Positions 48,329 through 57,057 of a stretch of DNA of 64,000 nucleotides are shown piece after piece. The notes beneath the pieces were generated by a model. It searched no databases. It saw only the letters and a list, made by a program, of their open reading frames with translations, and was not told the origin of the DNA. The DNA is taken from positions 1 through 64,000 of the forward strand of contig NZ_JADKRV010000014.1 in the NCBI RefSeq assembly GCF_015351025.1, given 5' to 3'. Source of the stretch: Curtobacterium sp. VKM Ac-1376. Lineage in GTDB: Bacteria; Actinomycetota; Actinomycetes; Actinomycetales; Microbacteriaceae. The number at the start of each line of letters is the position of its first letter. The stretch's first letter is position 1. A program made the position numbers and the translations under genes.

Positions 48329-49273
48329 TCAGGGCAGGCGCTCGGGCCCGGGGGTCGTGTCCCACCCGACGGGCGCCGACGGTTCCTGCGTGCGTTCCCG
48401 GTAGTGCCGGAGCACGCCGACGAGCACACCCACCCCGATCAGGCTCACGATCCCGAGCCCGACGACGTAGACGGTCGTCACGATCCCGTTCACGGCGGCC
48501 GGCACCATCCCGGACTGCGTGGCCTGCAGCGGAACCCCGGAGACGATGAACGCGACGAGGGTGGCGATGGTGCCGTTCGCGTCCCACAGCCCGTGCAGTA
48601 CCGACACCACCACGTACGCGACGATCGGCGGCCACGACCAGCGGAACCGCGCACGGCCGGTGGAGGCGCCGAACAGCACCGCGCCGAGGACCGCGGTCCA
48701 GAGCACGTGCCCGACGGGGGCCAGCACGGCACGGACCACCTCGGTCTGCAGCAGTGACGCGAGGTCGATGCCCCGCGCCGTGATCGCGGCGTTGAAGGCG
48801 TACCCGGCCGACTCGAAGGCAGCGAAGCCCGCACCGATCGTCGCGCCGAGCAGCGCTCCCTGCCGCGCGGTCTTCGGTTGGACGCGCCAGCCCACGACGA
48901 CGAGCAGGACGCCCTTCACGAACTCCTCGACGAAGCCGACGACGAGGTAGAGGCTCAGGCCCTGCTCCAGGTCGGCCTCGAGCAGGGATGCCCCGAGCAC
49001 ACCGAGGATCCCGCCCACGAAGAACGCCGTCACGAGTTGCATCGTGCTGACCGTGCCGGTGACCCGTTCGATGACGAACAGCACGACGGTGAACGGCACG
49101 AGGAAGCTGCCGAGCAGGATGATCGTCGGCACCAGGTTCGTGTTCTGCGTCGACACGGTCACGATGATCGTGACGACCCACAGCACGAAGCCGACGACCA
49201 GCGTCTTCCACCACCAGCCGTGGCGGTGGTGGGGATGTGCGACGGGGGTGTCCCAGGGCAGGCTCATGCGCAC
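48329..49273 (-). CDS. PrsW-family membrane protease
   Basis: 314-residue protein with about eight membrane segments. The PrsW/CAAX-like conserved residues are present: VGFVEEFVKGVLL (EExxK), GAGFAAFESAGYAF (second Glu) and VLHGLWDANG (His). PrsW proteins are intramembrane proteases, known in Bacillus for cleaving anti-sigma factor RsiW; the target here is unknown. The GTG at 49273 is chosen because GGAG lies six bases upstream; the ATG two codons on is a possible alternative. Confidence 0.85.
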   Translation of the reverse strand: MRMSLPWDTPVAHPHHRHGWWWKTLVVGFVLWVVTIIVTVSTQNTNLVPTIILLGSFLVPFTVVLFVIERVTGTVSTMQLVTAFFVGGILGVLGASLLEADLEQGLSLYLVVGFVEEFVKGVLLVVVGWRVQPKTARQGALLGATIGAGFAAFESAGYAFNAAITARGIDLASLLQTEVVRAVLAPVGHVLWTAVLGAVLFGASTGRARFRWSWPPIVAYVVVSVLHGLWDANGTIATLVAFIVSGVPLQATQSGMVPAAVNGIVTTVYVVGLGIVSLIGVGVLVGVLRHYRERTQEPSAPVGWDTTPGPERLP

Positions 49274-49329
49274 ATCGTGCTCCGCGTGCGGCGAGCGGCG
49301 TCACGGGAATGTCCCGCGGCCGTCCGACG

Positions 49330-49335
49330 TACTCT
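49330..49335 (+). promoter_or_regulatory. -10 box of the mycoredoxin-like gene (leaderless)
   Basis: TACTCT on the plus strand, six bases before the ATG at 49342. Confidence 0.5.
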
Positions 49336-49341
49336 CTGCAC

Positions 49342-49611
49342 ATGAGCGATGCGACGACTGCCCCTGACCGCGTGACCATGTTCGGCGCCGACTGGTGCCG
49401 CGACTGCCGCCGGTCCAAGGCGCTGCTCGACACCCTCGGCGTGGACTACGAGTACATCGACGTGGAGCAGGACCTGACCGCGGCGGACCGGGCCGAGGCG
49501 ATCAGTGGCCGCAAGAACATCCCCGTCGTGGTCCTGCCGAACGGCAAGCACTTCGTGGAGCCGTCCGACGTCGAGCTGCGCGCCGAACTCGAGGCCTCCG
49601 GCATCGTCTGA
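49342..49611 (+). CDS. Mycoredoxin/glutaredoxin-like protein
   Basis: 89-residue thioredoxin-fold protein. The active site ADWCRDCRRSK (CxxC, about residues 19-22) and the cis-Pro block NIPVVVLPNGKHFVEPSD match actinobacterial mycoredoxin-1-type proteins, which reduce mycothiol mixed disulfides. Length is typical. The ATG at 49342 follows a -10 box by six bases. Confidence 0.88.
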   Translation: MSDATTAPDRVTMFGADWCRDCRRSKALLDTLGVDYEYIDVEQDLTAADRAEAISGRKNIPVVVLPNGKHFVEPSDVELRAELEASGIV

Positions 49612-49630
49612 GCACGCGTGCTACACCCGG

Positions 49631-49641
49631 ACATCGGATGA
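49631..49641. promoter_or_regulatory. GntR operator candidate upstream of L-fuconolactonase
   Basis: ACATCGGATGA, one mismatch from the palindrome ACATCGGATGT seen at 60801. It ends 18 bases before the GTG of the first gene of the rightward fucose arm and overlaps its probable promoter. Confidence 0.5.
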
Positions 49642-49659
49642 ATCGGGCATGATGAGGTC

Positions 49660-50529
49660 GTGATCATCGACGCTCACCACCACCTCTGGGACCCAGCCGA
49701 CCGGCCGTACCCCTGGATGGACGACTCCGTCGCCCCGATCCGCCGACGGTTCGACGTGGACGACCTGCGCGCCGCGACGCAGGGCACCGGCGCCACCCGG
49801 ACGATCGTGGTGCAGGCCGTGCACGACCCCGGCGAGACCGCCTGGCTCCTCGCGCAGCCGGAACCCGTCGCCGGCGTGGTCGGGTGGGTGGACCCCACCG
49901 CTGTCGACGTCGCCGAGCGGATCGCCGCCCTCCGCGCACAGCCCGGCGGCCACCGGCTGGTCGGCATCAGACACCAGGCGCAGGACGAACCCGATCCCGA
50001 CTGGCTCGCTCGCCCCGAGGTCGCCCGTGGCGTCCGCGCCCTGGCCGCCGACGGACTCGTGTTCGACCTGCTCGTCCGGGACCGGGAGCACCGCGCCGCC
50101 CTCGCACTGGTCGATGCCGTCCCCGAGGGGTCCTTCGTGCTCGACCATGCGGGCAAGCCCGACATCGAGCACGGAGACGACGGCTGGGCGGGCCGGATGA
50201 CGGACTTCGCCGCACGCACGAACGTCGTGTGCAAGGTCTCGGGCCTGTTGACCGAGGCCGGAGCGGACTGGCGCCGGCGCCCCGTCGCCCGGCACGTCCG
50301 CGACGTGGTCGAACACTTCGGCCCCGACCGGTCGATGTTCGGGTCGGACTGGCCGGTCTCCACCCTCGCGACCACGTACGACGAGGTCCTCGCGCTGACC
50401 GTCGACGCACTGGCGGACCTGGCGACCGGTGAACGGGACGCGGTCCTGACCGGCACCGCCGAGCACACCTACCTCGCAGGGCCAGCCCTGAGCGGCGCAG
50501 CCCTTGCCGCAGCCCCGCCACAGACATAG
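49660..50529 (+). CDS. L-fuconolactonase (amidohydrolase family)
   Basis: 289-residue TIM-barrel hydrolase of the amidohydrolase-2 family, probably opening L-fucono-1,5-lactone to L-fuconate. Motifs: IIDAHHHLWDPADRPYPWM at the N-terminus (HxH metal site), VGIRHQAQDEPDPDWL, FVLDHAGKP and FGSDWPVSTL (catalytic Asp). These are the usual features of fuconolactonase/rhamnonolactonase-like enzymes. Substrate is inferred from the surrounding fucose genes. The GTG at 49660 lies two bases after GAGG, too close for a normal site, so the mRNA may be leaderless. Confidence 0.82.
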   Translation: MIIDAHHHLWDPADRPYPWMDDSVAPIRRRFDVDDLRAATQGTGATRTIVVQAVHDPGETAWLLAQPEPVAGVVGWVDPTAVDVAERIAALRAQPGGHRLVGIRHQAQDEPDPDWLARPEVARGVRALAADGLVFDLLVRDREHRAALALVDAVPEGSFVLDHAGKPDIEHGDDGWAGRMTDFAARTNVVCKVSGLLTEAGADWRRRPVARHVRDVVEHFGPDRSMFGSDWPVSTLATTYDEVLALTVDALADLATGERDAVLTGTAEHTYLAGPALSGAALAAAPPQT

Positions 50530-50537
50530 GATGTCTG
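50521..50537. promoter_or_regulatory. GntR operator candidate upstream of the FAH-family hydrolase
   Basis: CAGACATAGGATGTCTG is a perfect inverted repeat with 7-bp arms and a 3-base centre. It overlaps the stop of the fuconolactonase gene and contains the ACATnGGATGT core. It may give the downstream genes separate control. Confidence 0.5.
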
Positions 50538-50571
50538 CGGCTGCGCCGGTGCAGCCGGAGAGCGAGGAACG

Positions 50572-51420
50572 ATGCAGTTCGCACGACTCGGCCCCGCGGG
50601 CAGCGAGATCCCCGTGGCCATCGACACCGACGGCGAGGTCCTCGACCTCCGCCCCATCACGACCGACATCAGCGGGTCGTTCCTGGCGTCCGACCCGGTC
50701 GCCCGCGTCTCCCACGCCCGCAGCGCCGGCGACGTCCGCCCGCTGCCCGACGCCGACGGCCTCCGCCGGGGTGCACCCGTGGCACGCCCCGGCAAGGTCG
50801 TCTGCATCGGCCTGAACTACCGCGACCACGCCGCCGAGACCGGCGCCGAGATCCCCACCGAGCCGATCGTGTTCATGAAGGACCCGATGACGGTGATCGG
50901 CCCGGACGACGAGGTCCTGATCCCCCGCGGCAGCACGAAGACCGACTGGGAGATCGAACTGGCCGTCGTGATCGGACGGACCGCGCGCTACTGCGAGAGC
51001 GACGAGGACGCGGCCGCCTGCATCGCCGGGTACGCCATCGCGAACGACGTCTCCGAGCGCGCCTTCCAGCTCGAACGCGGCGGACAGTGGGACAAGGGGA
51101 AGTCCTGCGAGACCTTCAACCCGCTCGGCCCGTGGCTCGTCACCCCCGACGAGGTCGACCCCGCGGCACTCGCCCTCCACCTGACCGTCAACGGCGAGCG
51201 CCGGCAGGACGGCACCACCGCGGACATGATCTTCCGACCGGTCGAGATCGTCCGGTACCTGTCGCAGTTCATGGTCCTGTACCCGGGCGACGTCATCAGC
51301 ACGGGCACCCCCGCCGGCGTCGCCCTCGCCGGGCACGCTCCGTACCTGCAGCCCGGCGACGTGGTCGAGCTCACCGCCGACGGGCTCGGGTCGCAGCGCC
51401 AGACGGTCGGAGCAGCCTGA
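50572..51420 (+). CDS. Fumarylacetoacetate hydrolase family protein (2,4-diketo-3-deoxy-L-fuconate hydrolase)
   Basis: 282 residues. The catalytic FAH domain (about 75-280) shows VCIGLNYRDHAAE, TDWEIELAVVIG (metal-binding Glu pair), AIANDVSERAFQ and ISTGTPAGVALA. In the non-phosphorylative fucose route this enzyme splits 2,4-diketo-3-deoxy-L-fuconate to pyruvate and lactate; the assignment rests on the adjacent SDR, fuconolactonase and fuconate dehydratase. SD GAGGAA four bases before the ATG. Its stop overlaps the SDR start (TGATG). Confidence 0.85.
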   Translation: MQFARLGPAGSEIPVAIDTDGEVLDLRPITTDISGSFLASDPVARVSHARSAGDVRPLPDADGLRRGAPVARPGKVVCIGLNYRDHAAETGAEIPTEPIVFMKDPMTVIGPDDEVLIPRGSTKTDWEIELAVVIGRTARYCESDEDAAACIAGYAIANDVSERAFQLERGGQWDKGKSCETFNPLGPWLVTPDEVDPAALALHLTVNGERRQDGTTADMIFRPVEIVRYLSQFMVLYPGDVISTGTPAGVALAGHAPYLQPGDVVELTADGLGSQRQTVGAA

Positions 51421-52232
51421 TGGCCGCCACCACCGGCGCACCCGCCACCACCGGCGCACCCGCCACCACCGGCGCACCCGCCACCACCGCCAGCCACGCG
51501 GGCCTCCGCGCGATCGTCACCGGTGGCGCCTCCGGCATCGGGGCAGCCATCGCCGCGGCTCTGCAGGAGCGCGGCGCCGTGGTCGCCGTCCTCGACCTGC
51601 AGCCGTCGATCGCCGAGGGGCTCGTCTCCGTCACCTGCGACGTCTCCTCCGACGAGTCGGTCCGCGCCGCGGTGGCGTCCGCCGTCGAGCAGCTCGGCGG
51701 CCTCGACGTCCTGGTGAACAACGCCGGCATCGGAGCTCAGGGCACGGTCGAGGACAACGCAGACGACGAGTGGCGCCGCGTGTACGAGGTCAACGTGCTC
51801 GGTGCCGTCCGACTGTCCCGTGCCGCGCTCCCGCACCTGCGGGCCTCGGGCAACGCGAGCATCGTGAACACCTGCTCGATCGCCGCGACCGCGGGGCTCC
51901 CCCAGCGGGCCCTCTACTCGGCGACGAAGGGCGCGATCGCCGCGCTCACCCGCGCGATGGCAGCCGACCACATCCGCGAGGGCGTCCGCGTCAACGCCGT
52001 CAACCCCGGCACCGCCGACACCCCCTGGGTCGCACGGCTCCTGTCGACCGCGGATGACCCGGCGGCCGAGCTCGCAGCACTCGAGGCCCGGCAGCCGCAC
52101 GGTCGCCTCGTGCAGGCGGCGGAGGTCGCCGAGGCCGTCGCCTACCTGACGAGTCCGCTCGCCCGGTCCACGACGGGTGTCGACCTGGCGGTCGACGGCG
52201 GGATGCAGGCGCTCCGGCTGCGGCCGGCGTGA
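51420..52232 (+). CDS. SDR dehydrogenase (probable 2-keto-3-deoxy-L-fuconate dehydrogenase)
   Basis: 270-residue classical short-chain dehydrogenase. The Rossmann motif is VTGGASGIGAAIA, followed by NNAGIGAQG, catalytic Ser in STCS-like NTCSIAATAG, YSATK (Tyr and Lys) and VNAVNPGTADTPW. It should oxidise 2-keto-3-deoxy-L-fuconate to the diketo acid used by the preceding FAH enzyme. The first ~25 residues are a run of ATTGAP repeats encoded by an 18-bp tandem repeat, absent from normal SDRs. Start overlaps the FAH stop. Confidence 0.85.
   Translation: MAATTGAPATTGAPATTGAPATTASHAGLRAIVTGGASGIGAAIAAALQERGAVVAVLDLQPSIAEGLVSVTCDVSSDESVRAAVASAVEQLGGLDVLVNNAGIGAQGTVEDNADDEWRRVYEVNVLGAVRLSRAALPHLRASGNASIVNTCSIAATAGLPQRALYSATKGAIAALTRAMAADHIREGVRVNAVNPGTADTPWVARLLSTADDPAAELAALEARQPHGRLVQAAEVAEAVAYLTSPLARSTTGVDLAVDGGMQALRLRPA
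51426..51488 (+). repeat. 18-bp tandem repeat at the SDR N-terminus
   Basis: Three exact copies of an 18-bp unit (51426-51443, 51444-51461, 51462-51479) and half of a fourth, each encoding ATTGAP. It lies immediately after the start codon. Confidence 0.92.
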
Positions 52233-52322
52233 TGGTCGCGTCGCCGCCCGACGGGAGGCACGACACCGGTATCGTCGGCCTGTCCGGTCGCGCACGCGGC
52301 CGGCTCCACAGGAGGTGGTGAC

Positions 52323-53000
52323 GTGGCCTCGCTGACCGACGATGCGATCGCACGCATCCAGCAGATGATCGTGAGCGGCGAGCTCCAACCGGGGCAGCGC
52401 CTCCCGCCCGAGAAGGAACTGAGCGAGTCGCTCGGGCTGTCACGGAACAGCCTGCGCGAAGCGGTGAAGGCCCTCGAACTCATCCGCGTCCTCGACGTCC
52501 GACGCGGCGACGGCACGTACGTGACGTCGCTCGAGCCGGGTGTCCTGCTCGAGGCGGTCTCGTTCGTCGTCGACATGCACCACGACCGGTCGCTCGTCGA
52601 CCTGCTCGAGGTCCGCCGCATCCTCGAGCCGGCCTCGGCCGTCCTCGCCACCGCACGCGCGTCGGAGCAGCAGATCGACGAGCTCGCGACGCTCATGCAG
52701 TCCGTCGGCGAGGACACCGGCGTCGAGGACCTCGTCGCCCACGACCTGCTGTTCCACTCCACCATCGCCGGTATCGGCGGCAACCAGTACCTGTCCGGGC
52801 TGCTCGACGCGCTGTCGAGCAAGACCGTGCGGGTGCGAGTGTGGCGTGGCCTGACGCAGAACGGTTCCGTACAGCGCACGCTCGACGAGCACGCGGCGAT
52901 CGTCGACGCCATCCGGCGGCGTGATCCGCAGCTCGTGCAGGCCCTGGTGGTGTCCCATGTGGAGGGAGTCGAGCGCTGGTTGCGGCGCTCGCTCGACTGA
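52323..53000 (+). CDS. GntR-family regulator, FCD (FadR) type
   Basis: 225-residue transcription factor. N-terminal winged helix (about 5-70): IVSGELQPGQRLPPEKELSE and LGLSRNSLREAVKAL, with the wing RGDGTYV. The C-terminal FCD helical ligand domain (about 85-220) has LLEVRRILEPASA, the metal/ligand residues in HDLLFHSTIAG, and DEHAAIVDAI. FCD regulators respond to sugar acids and similar carboxylates. As the only regulator in the fucose cluster it probably represses both arms through the ACATnGGATGT sites. AGGAGG precedes the GTG at good spacing. Confidence 0.92.
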   Translation: MASLTDDAIARIQQMIVSGELQPGQRLPPEKELSESLGLSRNSLREAVKALELIRVLDVRRGDGTYVTSLEPGVLLEAVSFVVDMHHDRSLVDLLEVRRILEPASAVLATARASEQQIDELATLMQSVGEDTGVEDLVAHDLLFHSTIAGIGGNQYLSGLLDALSSKTVRVRVWRGLTQNGSVQRTLDEHAAIVDAIRRRDPQLVQALVVSHVEGVERWLRRSLD

Positions 53001-53102
53001 ACCCGAGAGTCCTCCCAGGGAGACGGGTGTTCTGTCGGTTGCCGGCCCACAGCCCGGCGTCCTGCCGGTGCTCGGACCGGCCGCAGAACAAGGAGAACAA
53101 CC

Positions 53103-53387
53103 ATGGGCGTCATCGGCACCATCATCGGACTGATCATCATCGGGCTCATCGCCGGAGCCCTCGCCCGCCTGATCATCCCGGGCAAGCAGAAGATGTCGAT
53201 CCTCATGACGATCGTGCTCGGCATCATCGGGTCGTTCGTCGGGGGTCTGCTCGGCTTCCTGATCTTCCGACACGACCTGGCGGACGGCTTCTTCCAGCCC
53301 GCCGGCATCATCGGCTCGATCATCGGCGCGATCATCGTGCTGTTCATCTACACCCGCTTCTCGGGCCGCGGTTCGCGCAACCGCTAG
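53103..53387 (+). CDS. GlsB/YeaQ/YmgE-family small membrane protein
   Basis: 94-residue hydrophobic protein of the transglycosylase-associated family. Three membrane segments: GTIIGLIIIGLIAGALARLI, MTIVLGIIGSFVGGLLGFLI and AGIIGSIIGAIIVLFIYTRF. Members are stress-induced membrane proteins; exact role unknown. AAGGAG lies eight bases before the ATG. Not obviously part of the fucose system. Confidence 0.9.
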   Translation: MGVIGTIIGLIIIGLIAGALARLIIPGKQKMSILMTIVLGIIGSFVGGLLGFLIFRHDLADGFFQPAGIIGSIIGAIIVLFIYTRFSGRGSRNR

Positions 53388-53402
53388 GGACCAGCACCCC
53401 GC

Positions 53403-53466
53403 CGGAACCAGGTTCCGGACACAGCACCGCGGAAACGGCTGGTGCGGTGTCCGGAACCTGGTTTCG
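53403..53466. terminator. Long bidirectional terminator
   Basis: 26-bp stem with two mismatches (53403-53428 with 53441-53466) and a 12-base loop, between the convergent GlsB-like gene and the end of the leftward fucose arm. Confidence 0.75.
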
Positions 53467-53490
53467 TTGCGGCAGGTGCAGCCGCGTGGG

Positions 53491-54447
53491 TCAGTCGGCG
53501 AGCAGGCCCGTCGAGCGCAGGTCGTCCCACAGGGCCTCCGGCACGTCGGCGGCCGCCCGCGCCACGTTCGAGCGGACCTGCTCGGCCGACTGGGCACCGA
53601 GGGCGATCGCGGCGACCGCAGGGGCACGACGCGGGAACGCCAGCGCGGCCTCGGGCAGCGTCACCCCGTGGTGTTCGCAGACGTCGGCGATCGCGTTCGC
53701 CCGATCGATCAGCGCCACCGGGGCCTCGGCGTAGTCGTAGGTCGCCCCCGCCGCCGGTCGTTCCTGGCCGAGCAGCCCCGAGTTGTAGACCCCCACCGCC
53801 ACGACGGCGACCCCGAGCTCGGCACACCGCGCCACCAGCGCCGCTGCGGGCTTTTCGAGCAGCGTGTACCGGCCGGCGAGCATGACCACGTCGCAGAGCC
53901 CGGTCTCGACGGCCGCGGACAGTGCGTCGACGGAGTTCGACCCCACCCCGACCGCCCGCACGATGCCCTCGTCCCGCAGCTCGGCGAGCGTCGGCAGCGC
54001 CTGGGTCAACCCGTCGGTCAGCGAGTAGACGTCCGGGTCGTGCAGGTAGGCGACGTCGACGTGGTCCAGGCCGAGGCGGCCGAGCGACTCGTCCAGGGAC
54101 CGCCGCACCCCCGACGGCGACGGGTCCCACTGCCGCACCGTGTCGTCGGGCACCGCGAACCCGCCGGAGGCCAGGTCGTCGCCGTCGCCGCGCCCCGGGA
54201 CGAGCAGTCGCCCGACCTTCGTCGACACCAGGAACGAGTCGCGCGGACGGTCGGCGAGCGCCGCACCGAGTCGGCGCTCGGACAGTCCGAGGCCGTAGTG
54301 CGGGGCGGTGTCGAACCCGCGGACGCCGGCGTCCCAGGCGGCGTCGACCGTGGTGCGGGCGTCGTCCTCGGAGACGGTCCTGAGCAGGTTGCCGATGCCC
54401 GCACCACCGAACCAGAACGGTCCGCGGTCGAAGTCGAGGCCCGTCAT
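53491..54447 (-). CDS. Aldo/keto reductase (probable L-fucose dehydrogenase)
   Basis: 318-residue AKR of the D-threo-aldose 1-dehydrogenase type. Tetrad: Asp and Tyr in FDTAPHYGLG, Lys in VSTKVGR, His in YLHDPDVYS. These enzymes oxidise L-fucose at C1 to the lactone, the first step of the pathway completed by the neighbouring genes. Substrate inferred from context. The ATG overlaps the mutarotase stop (ATGA). It is the last gene of the leftward arm. Confidence 0.88.
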   Translation of the reverse strand: MTGLDFDRGPFWFGGAGIGNLLRTVSEDDARTTVDAAWDAGVRGFDTAPHYGLGLSERRLGAALADRPRDSFLVSTKVGRLLVPGRGDGDDLASGGFAVPDDTVRQWDPSPSGVRRSLDESLGRLGLDHVDVAYLHDPDVYSLTDGLTQALPTLAELRDEGIVRAVGVGSNSVDALSAAVETGLCDVVMLAGRYTLLEKPAAALVARCAELGVAVVAVGVYNSGLLGQERPAAGATYDYAEAPVALIDRANAIADVCEHHGVTLPEAALAFPRRAPAVAAIALGAQSAEQVRSNVARAAADVPEALWDDLRSTGLLAD

Positions 54448-54770
54448 GCGTCCACCTGCGCCGCGAGCGACCAGACCCGCGGGACCCCGTCGTCGTTCCC
54501 CGAGTAGTCGTCGTCCGCTTCCAGCAGGGGGTTGATGGTCTCCTGCCACTCCGCGTTGACCGGGTCGTCGGCGAGTGCACGGCGCATCGCGCGGTGGTCC
54601 TCGACCTCGATCAGGTGGACCAGGTCCTGCCCGTCCCGCCAGATCGTCCAGTCGTGCACACCGGCCTCGCGGAGCCGGGCGGCGAGGGCGAGCGGGACCG
54701 AGGCGTGCACAGAGTCGTACGCCGCCTCGTTCCCGGCCCGCAGGCGCGTCCGGGTCAGGATCCGCTGCAT
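54444..54770 (-). CDS. L-rhamnose/L-fucose mutarotase (RhaM family)
   Basis: 108-residue dimeric alpha-beta barrel protein that interconverts sugar anomers. Family blocks: RTRLRAGNEAAYDSVH, WTIWRDGQDLVHLIEVED and NAEWQETINPLL. In this cluster it probably supplies the anomer used by the fucose dehydrogenase after fucosidase action. Its ATG overlaps the fucosidase stop (TGATG) and its stop overlaps the AKR start, so all three are coupled. Confidence 0.88.
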   Translation of the reverse strand: MQRILTRTRLRAGNEAAYDSVHASVPLALAARLREAGVHDWTIWRDGQDLVHLIEVEDHRAMRRALADDPVNAEWQETINPLLEADDDYSGNDDGVPRVWSLAAQVDA

Positions 54771-56095
54771 CAGTCGCGCAGGAACAGCTCGACCACCGGC
54801 ACGGCGACGTCGGGCCGCACGATCGGCAGGGTGAGCGTCAGCGTCCCCGCAGGCTGCCCGCCGAGCCCGGTGTTCTGCGCCCGGGTCCCCGGCGGGATCT
54901 CGCGGAAGTGGATCTCGGACGCGTCGTTGAGCAGCTGGGCGTAGGCGACGCGACCGGCCAGGTCGGGCAGGTGCACGTGCTCGAACGGCCACGCGAACAG
55001 GTGCAGGTACAGCCGGTTGCCGTTCTGCGTGTACACGGTGTTCCGCGGCGGCACGAACGACGACGGTCCGGCGCCGTACACGGACCGGGCGTGCTGGTGC
55101 ATCCACGTCCCGATGCCGTCGAGGGTCTGCCGCGAGACCGCGTCGAACTCGCCCCGGCCGGTGGGTCCGATGTTGAGCAGCATGTTCCCGTTGTTCGCGA
55201 CGCCGTCGACGAGCATCCGGACGAGCAGGTCGACCGGCTTCAGGTTCAGGTTGTCGCGGTCGTAGCCCCACGAGCCGTTCAGTGTCTGGCAGGCCTCCCA
55301 CGGGACCCGGACGCCGTCGACCTCCATCGGCTTGTCCGGCTGGTACTGCTCTGGCGTGACCAGGTCACCGGGGATGTCGAGCCGGTCGTTCACGATGATG
55401 CCGGGCTGCAGGCGCTTCGTCAGGGCCATGAGCTCCTCGGAGCCCCATTCGTCGCGACCCTTGCCGCCCCAGATGTCCTCGTGGTCGTTGTCGCGGTACG
55501 AGAAGTCGTAGAACAGGTAGTCGATCTGCCCGTAGTCGGTCAGCAGCTCCTCGACCTGCCCGTGCAGGTAGGAGCGGTAGCGGGCCATGTCCCGGCCCTC
55601 GTTGAGCGCCGCGATCGCCTGCTCGCCGTCGTCACGTCGGGGGTGCACACCGTCGATGGTGAAGTCCGGGTGGTGCCAGTCGATGAGCGAGTGGTAGAAG
55701 CCGACCCGCAGTCCCTCGGCGCGGACGGCGTCGACGAACTCGCGCACGATGTCACGCCCGAACCGGGTGTTGGTGGACTTGTAGTCGGTGAGGGCGCTGT
55801 CCCACAGGCAGAATCCCTCGTGGTGCTTCGTGGTGAGGACGACGTACTTCATGCCCGCTTCCCTCGCACGGCGGGCCCAGTCGGCGGCGTCGAACAGGTC
55901 CGGGTCGAAGTGGTCGAAGTACTTCTGGTAGTCCGCGTCGGTGATCCGTTCGCGGTTCTTCACCCACTCGTGCCGCGCCGGCAGGGCGTACAGCCCCCAG
56001 TGGATGAACATGCCGAAGCGGTCATGGGTGAACCAGGCGGGCAGGCCGCTGGCGTCGGTCGCGGTCTGCGGCTCTGCGGGTGCGGTGATGGTCAT
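54770..56095 (-). CDS. Alpha-L-fucosidase, GH29
   Basis: 441-residue retaining fucosidase. Signature blocks: WFTHDRFGMFIHWGLYALP, YVVLTTKHHEGFCLWDS, VGFYHSLIDWHHPD and IDYLFYDFSY, where the Asp fits the nucleophile position. NGSWGYDRDNLN and NGNMLLNIGPTGRGEF are typical GH29 C-terminal motifs. There is no signal peptide, so it acts in the cytoplasm on fucosylated oligosaccharides brought in by the adjacent ABC importer. Its length lacks a large C-terminal accessory domain. An AAGGAAA-like site precedes the ATG. Confidence 0.95.
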   Translation of the reverse strand: MTITAPAEPQTATDASGLPAWFTHDRFGMFIHWGLYALPARHEWVKNRERITDADYQKYFDHFDPDLFDAADWARRAREAGMKYVVLTTKHHEGFCLWDSALTDYKSTNTRFGRDIVREFVDAVRAEGLRVGFYHSLIDWHHPDFTIDGVHPRRDDGEQAIAALNEGRDMARYRSYLHGQVEELLTDYGQIDYLFYDFSYRDNDHEDIWGGKGRDEWGSEELMALTKRLQPGIIVNDRLDIPGDLVTPEQYQPDKPMEVDGVRVPWEACQTLNGSWGYDRDNLNLKPVDLLVRMLVDGVANNGNMLLNIGPTGRGEFDAVSRQTLDGIGTWMHQHARSVYGAGPSSFVPPRNTVYTQNGNRLYLHLFAWPFEHVHLPDLAGRVAYAQLLNDASEIHFREIPPGTRAQNTGLGGQPAGTLTLTLPIVRPDVAVPVVELFLRD

Positions 56096-56154
56096 GTGGC
56101 CAGTTTCCTTTCAGACGGTCGGACAGGAGGCGCGGCGCGCGCCGGGTGGATCGA

Positions 56155-57057
56155 CTACCGACCACCGAGGCCGGAGGTCACGATCCCCTTGACGAGGTGC
56201 TTCTGGAGCAGGATCAGCAGGATCACGGTGGGCAGCATCGAGATCACGGACGCCGCCATCACGAGGTTCCACTCGGAGCCCTGCTGGCCGAAGAACTGCT
56301 GCAGGCCGAGCGGGATGGTGCCCCGGGCCTCGACGTCGTTGACGATGACCAGCGGCCAGAGGAACGAGTTCCAGTACGCGATGAACGAGAACACGGCGAG
56401 CACGGCCATGGTCGGTCGGGCGAGCGGGAGCATCACGAACAGGAAGGTCCGGATCGCTCCGGCGCCGTCCACCCGGGCCGCGTCGTCGAGCTCCTGCGGC
56501 ACGGTGAGGAAGAACTGCCGCACCAGGAACGCGCCGAGGGCCGTGAACGCCCACGGGATGATGAGCGCCTGGAACGTGTCGACCCACCCGAAGCCCTGCA
56601 TCATCACGTACATCGGGATGACGAGGACGTCCTGCGGGATCATCAGCGTCGCGAGGAACAGCACGAACACCAGGTTCCGGCCACGCCACCGCAGCCGCGA
56701 GAACGCGTACCCGGACAGCACCGCGACGGCGACGTTGATGGCGGTGCCCGCGACGGCGACGAAGATGCCGTTCAGGATGAAGCGGGCGAACGGCAGGTAC
56801 GTGAACGCCTGGGCGTAGTTGCCCCACTCGATCGACGAGCCCCACAGCGTCGGTGGTGTCGTGAACACGTCAGCCGACGGCTTGAGGCTCGTCGCGACCA
56901 TGTAGATGAGCGGCGAGACGAACAGCAGCGCGACCAGGCAGAGCAGGACGTAACCGATCGCGTGCCGGACGCGGCCGGAGCGTCGGTGCGGGGCCCCGGA
57001 GGCACGGGGCAGCGCCCGCGGGTTGATCGTCCGGTTGGACGAGGTCAGCTCAGTCAT
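56155..57057 (-). CDS. Sugar ABC transporter permease, MalG type
   Basis: 300-residue CUT1-family inner-membrane permease with about six membrane segments. The EAA loop is QELDDAARVDGAGAIRTF, and the sequence ends KGIVTSGLGGR, the usual MalG-type C-terminus (VKGITAGAVKG). Start overlaps the end of the upstream permease gene by eight bases. Partner of the permease at 57050. Confidence 0.93.
   Translation of the reverse strand: MTELTSSNRTINPRALPRASGAPHRRSGRVRHAIGYVLLCLVALLFVSPLIYMVATSLKPSADVFTTPPTLWGSSIEWGNYAQAFTYLPFARFILNGIFVAVAGTAINVAVAVLSGYAFSRLRWRGRNLVFVLFLATLMIPQDVLVIPMYVMMQGFGWVDTFQALIIPWAFTALGAFLVRQFFLTVPQELDDAARVDGAGAIRTFLFVMLPLARPTMAVLAVFSFIAYWNSFLWPLVIVNDVEARGTIPLGLQQFFGQQGSEWNLVMAASVISMLPTVILLILLQKHLVKGIVTSGLGGR

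Noticed and set aside
51426-51488. Possible CRISPR or VNTR array
   Set aside because: The units are contiguous, lack spacers and stay in frame within the SDR gene. No CRISPR array was seen anywhere in the window.
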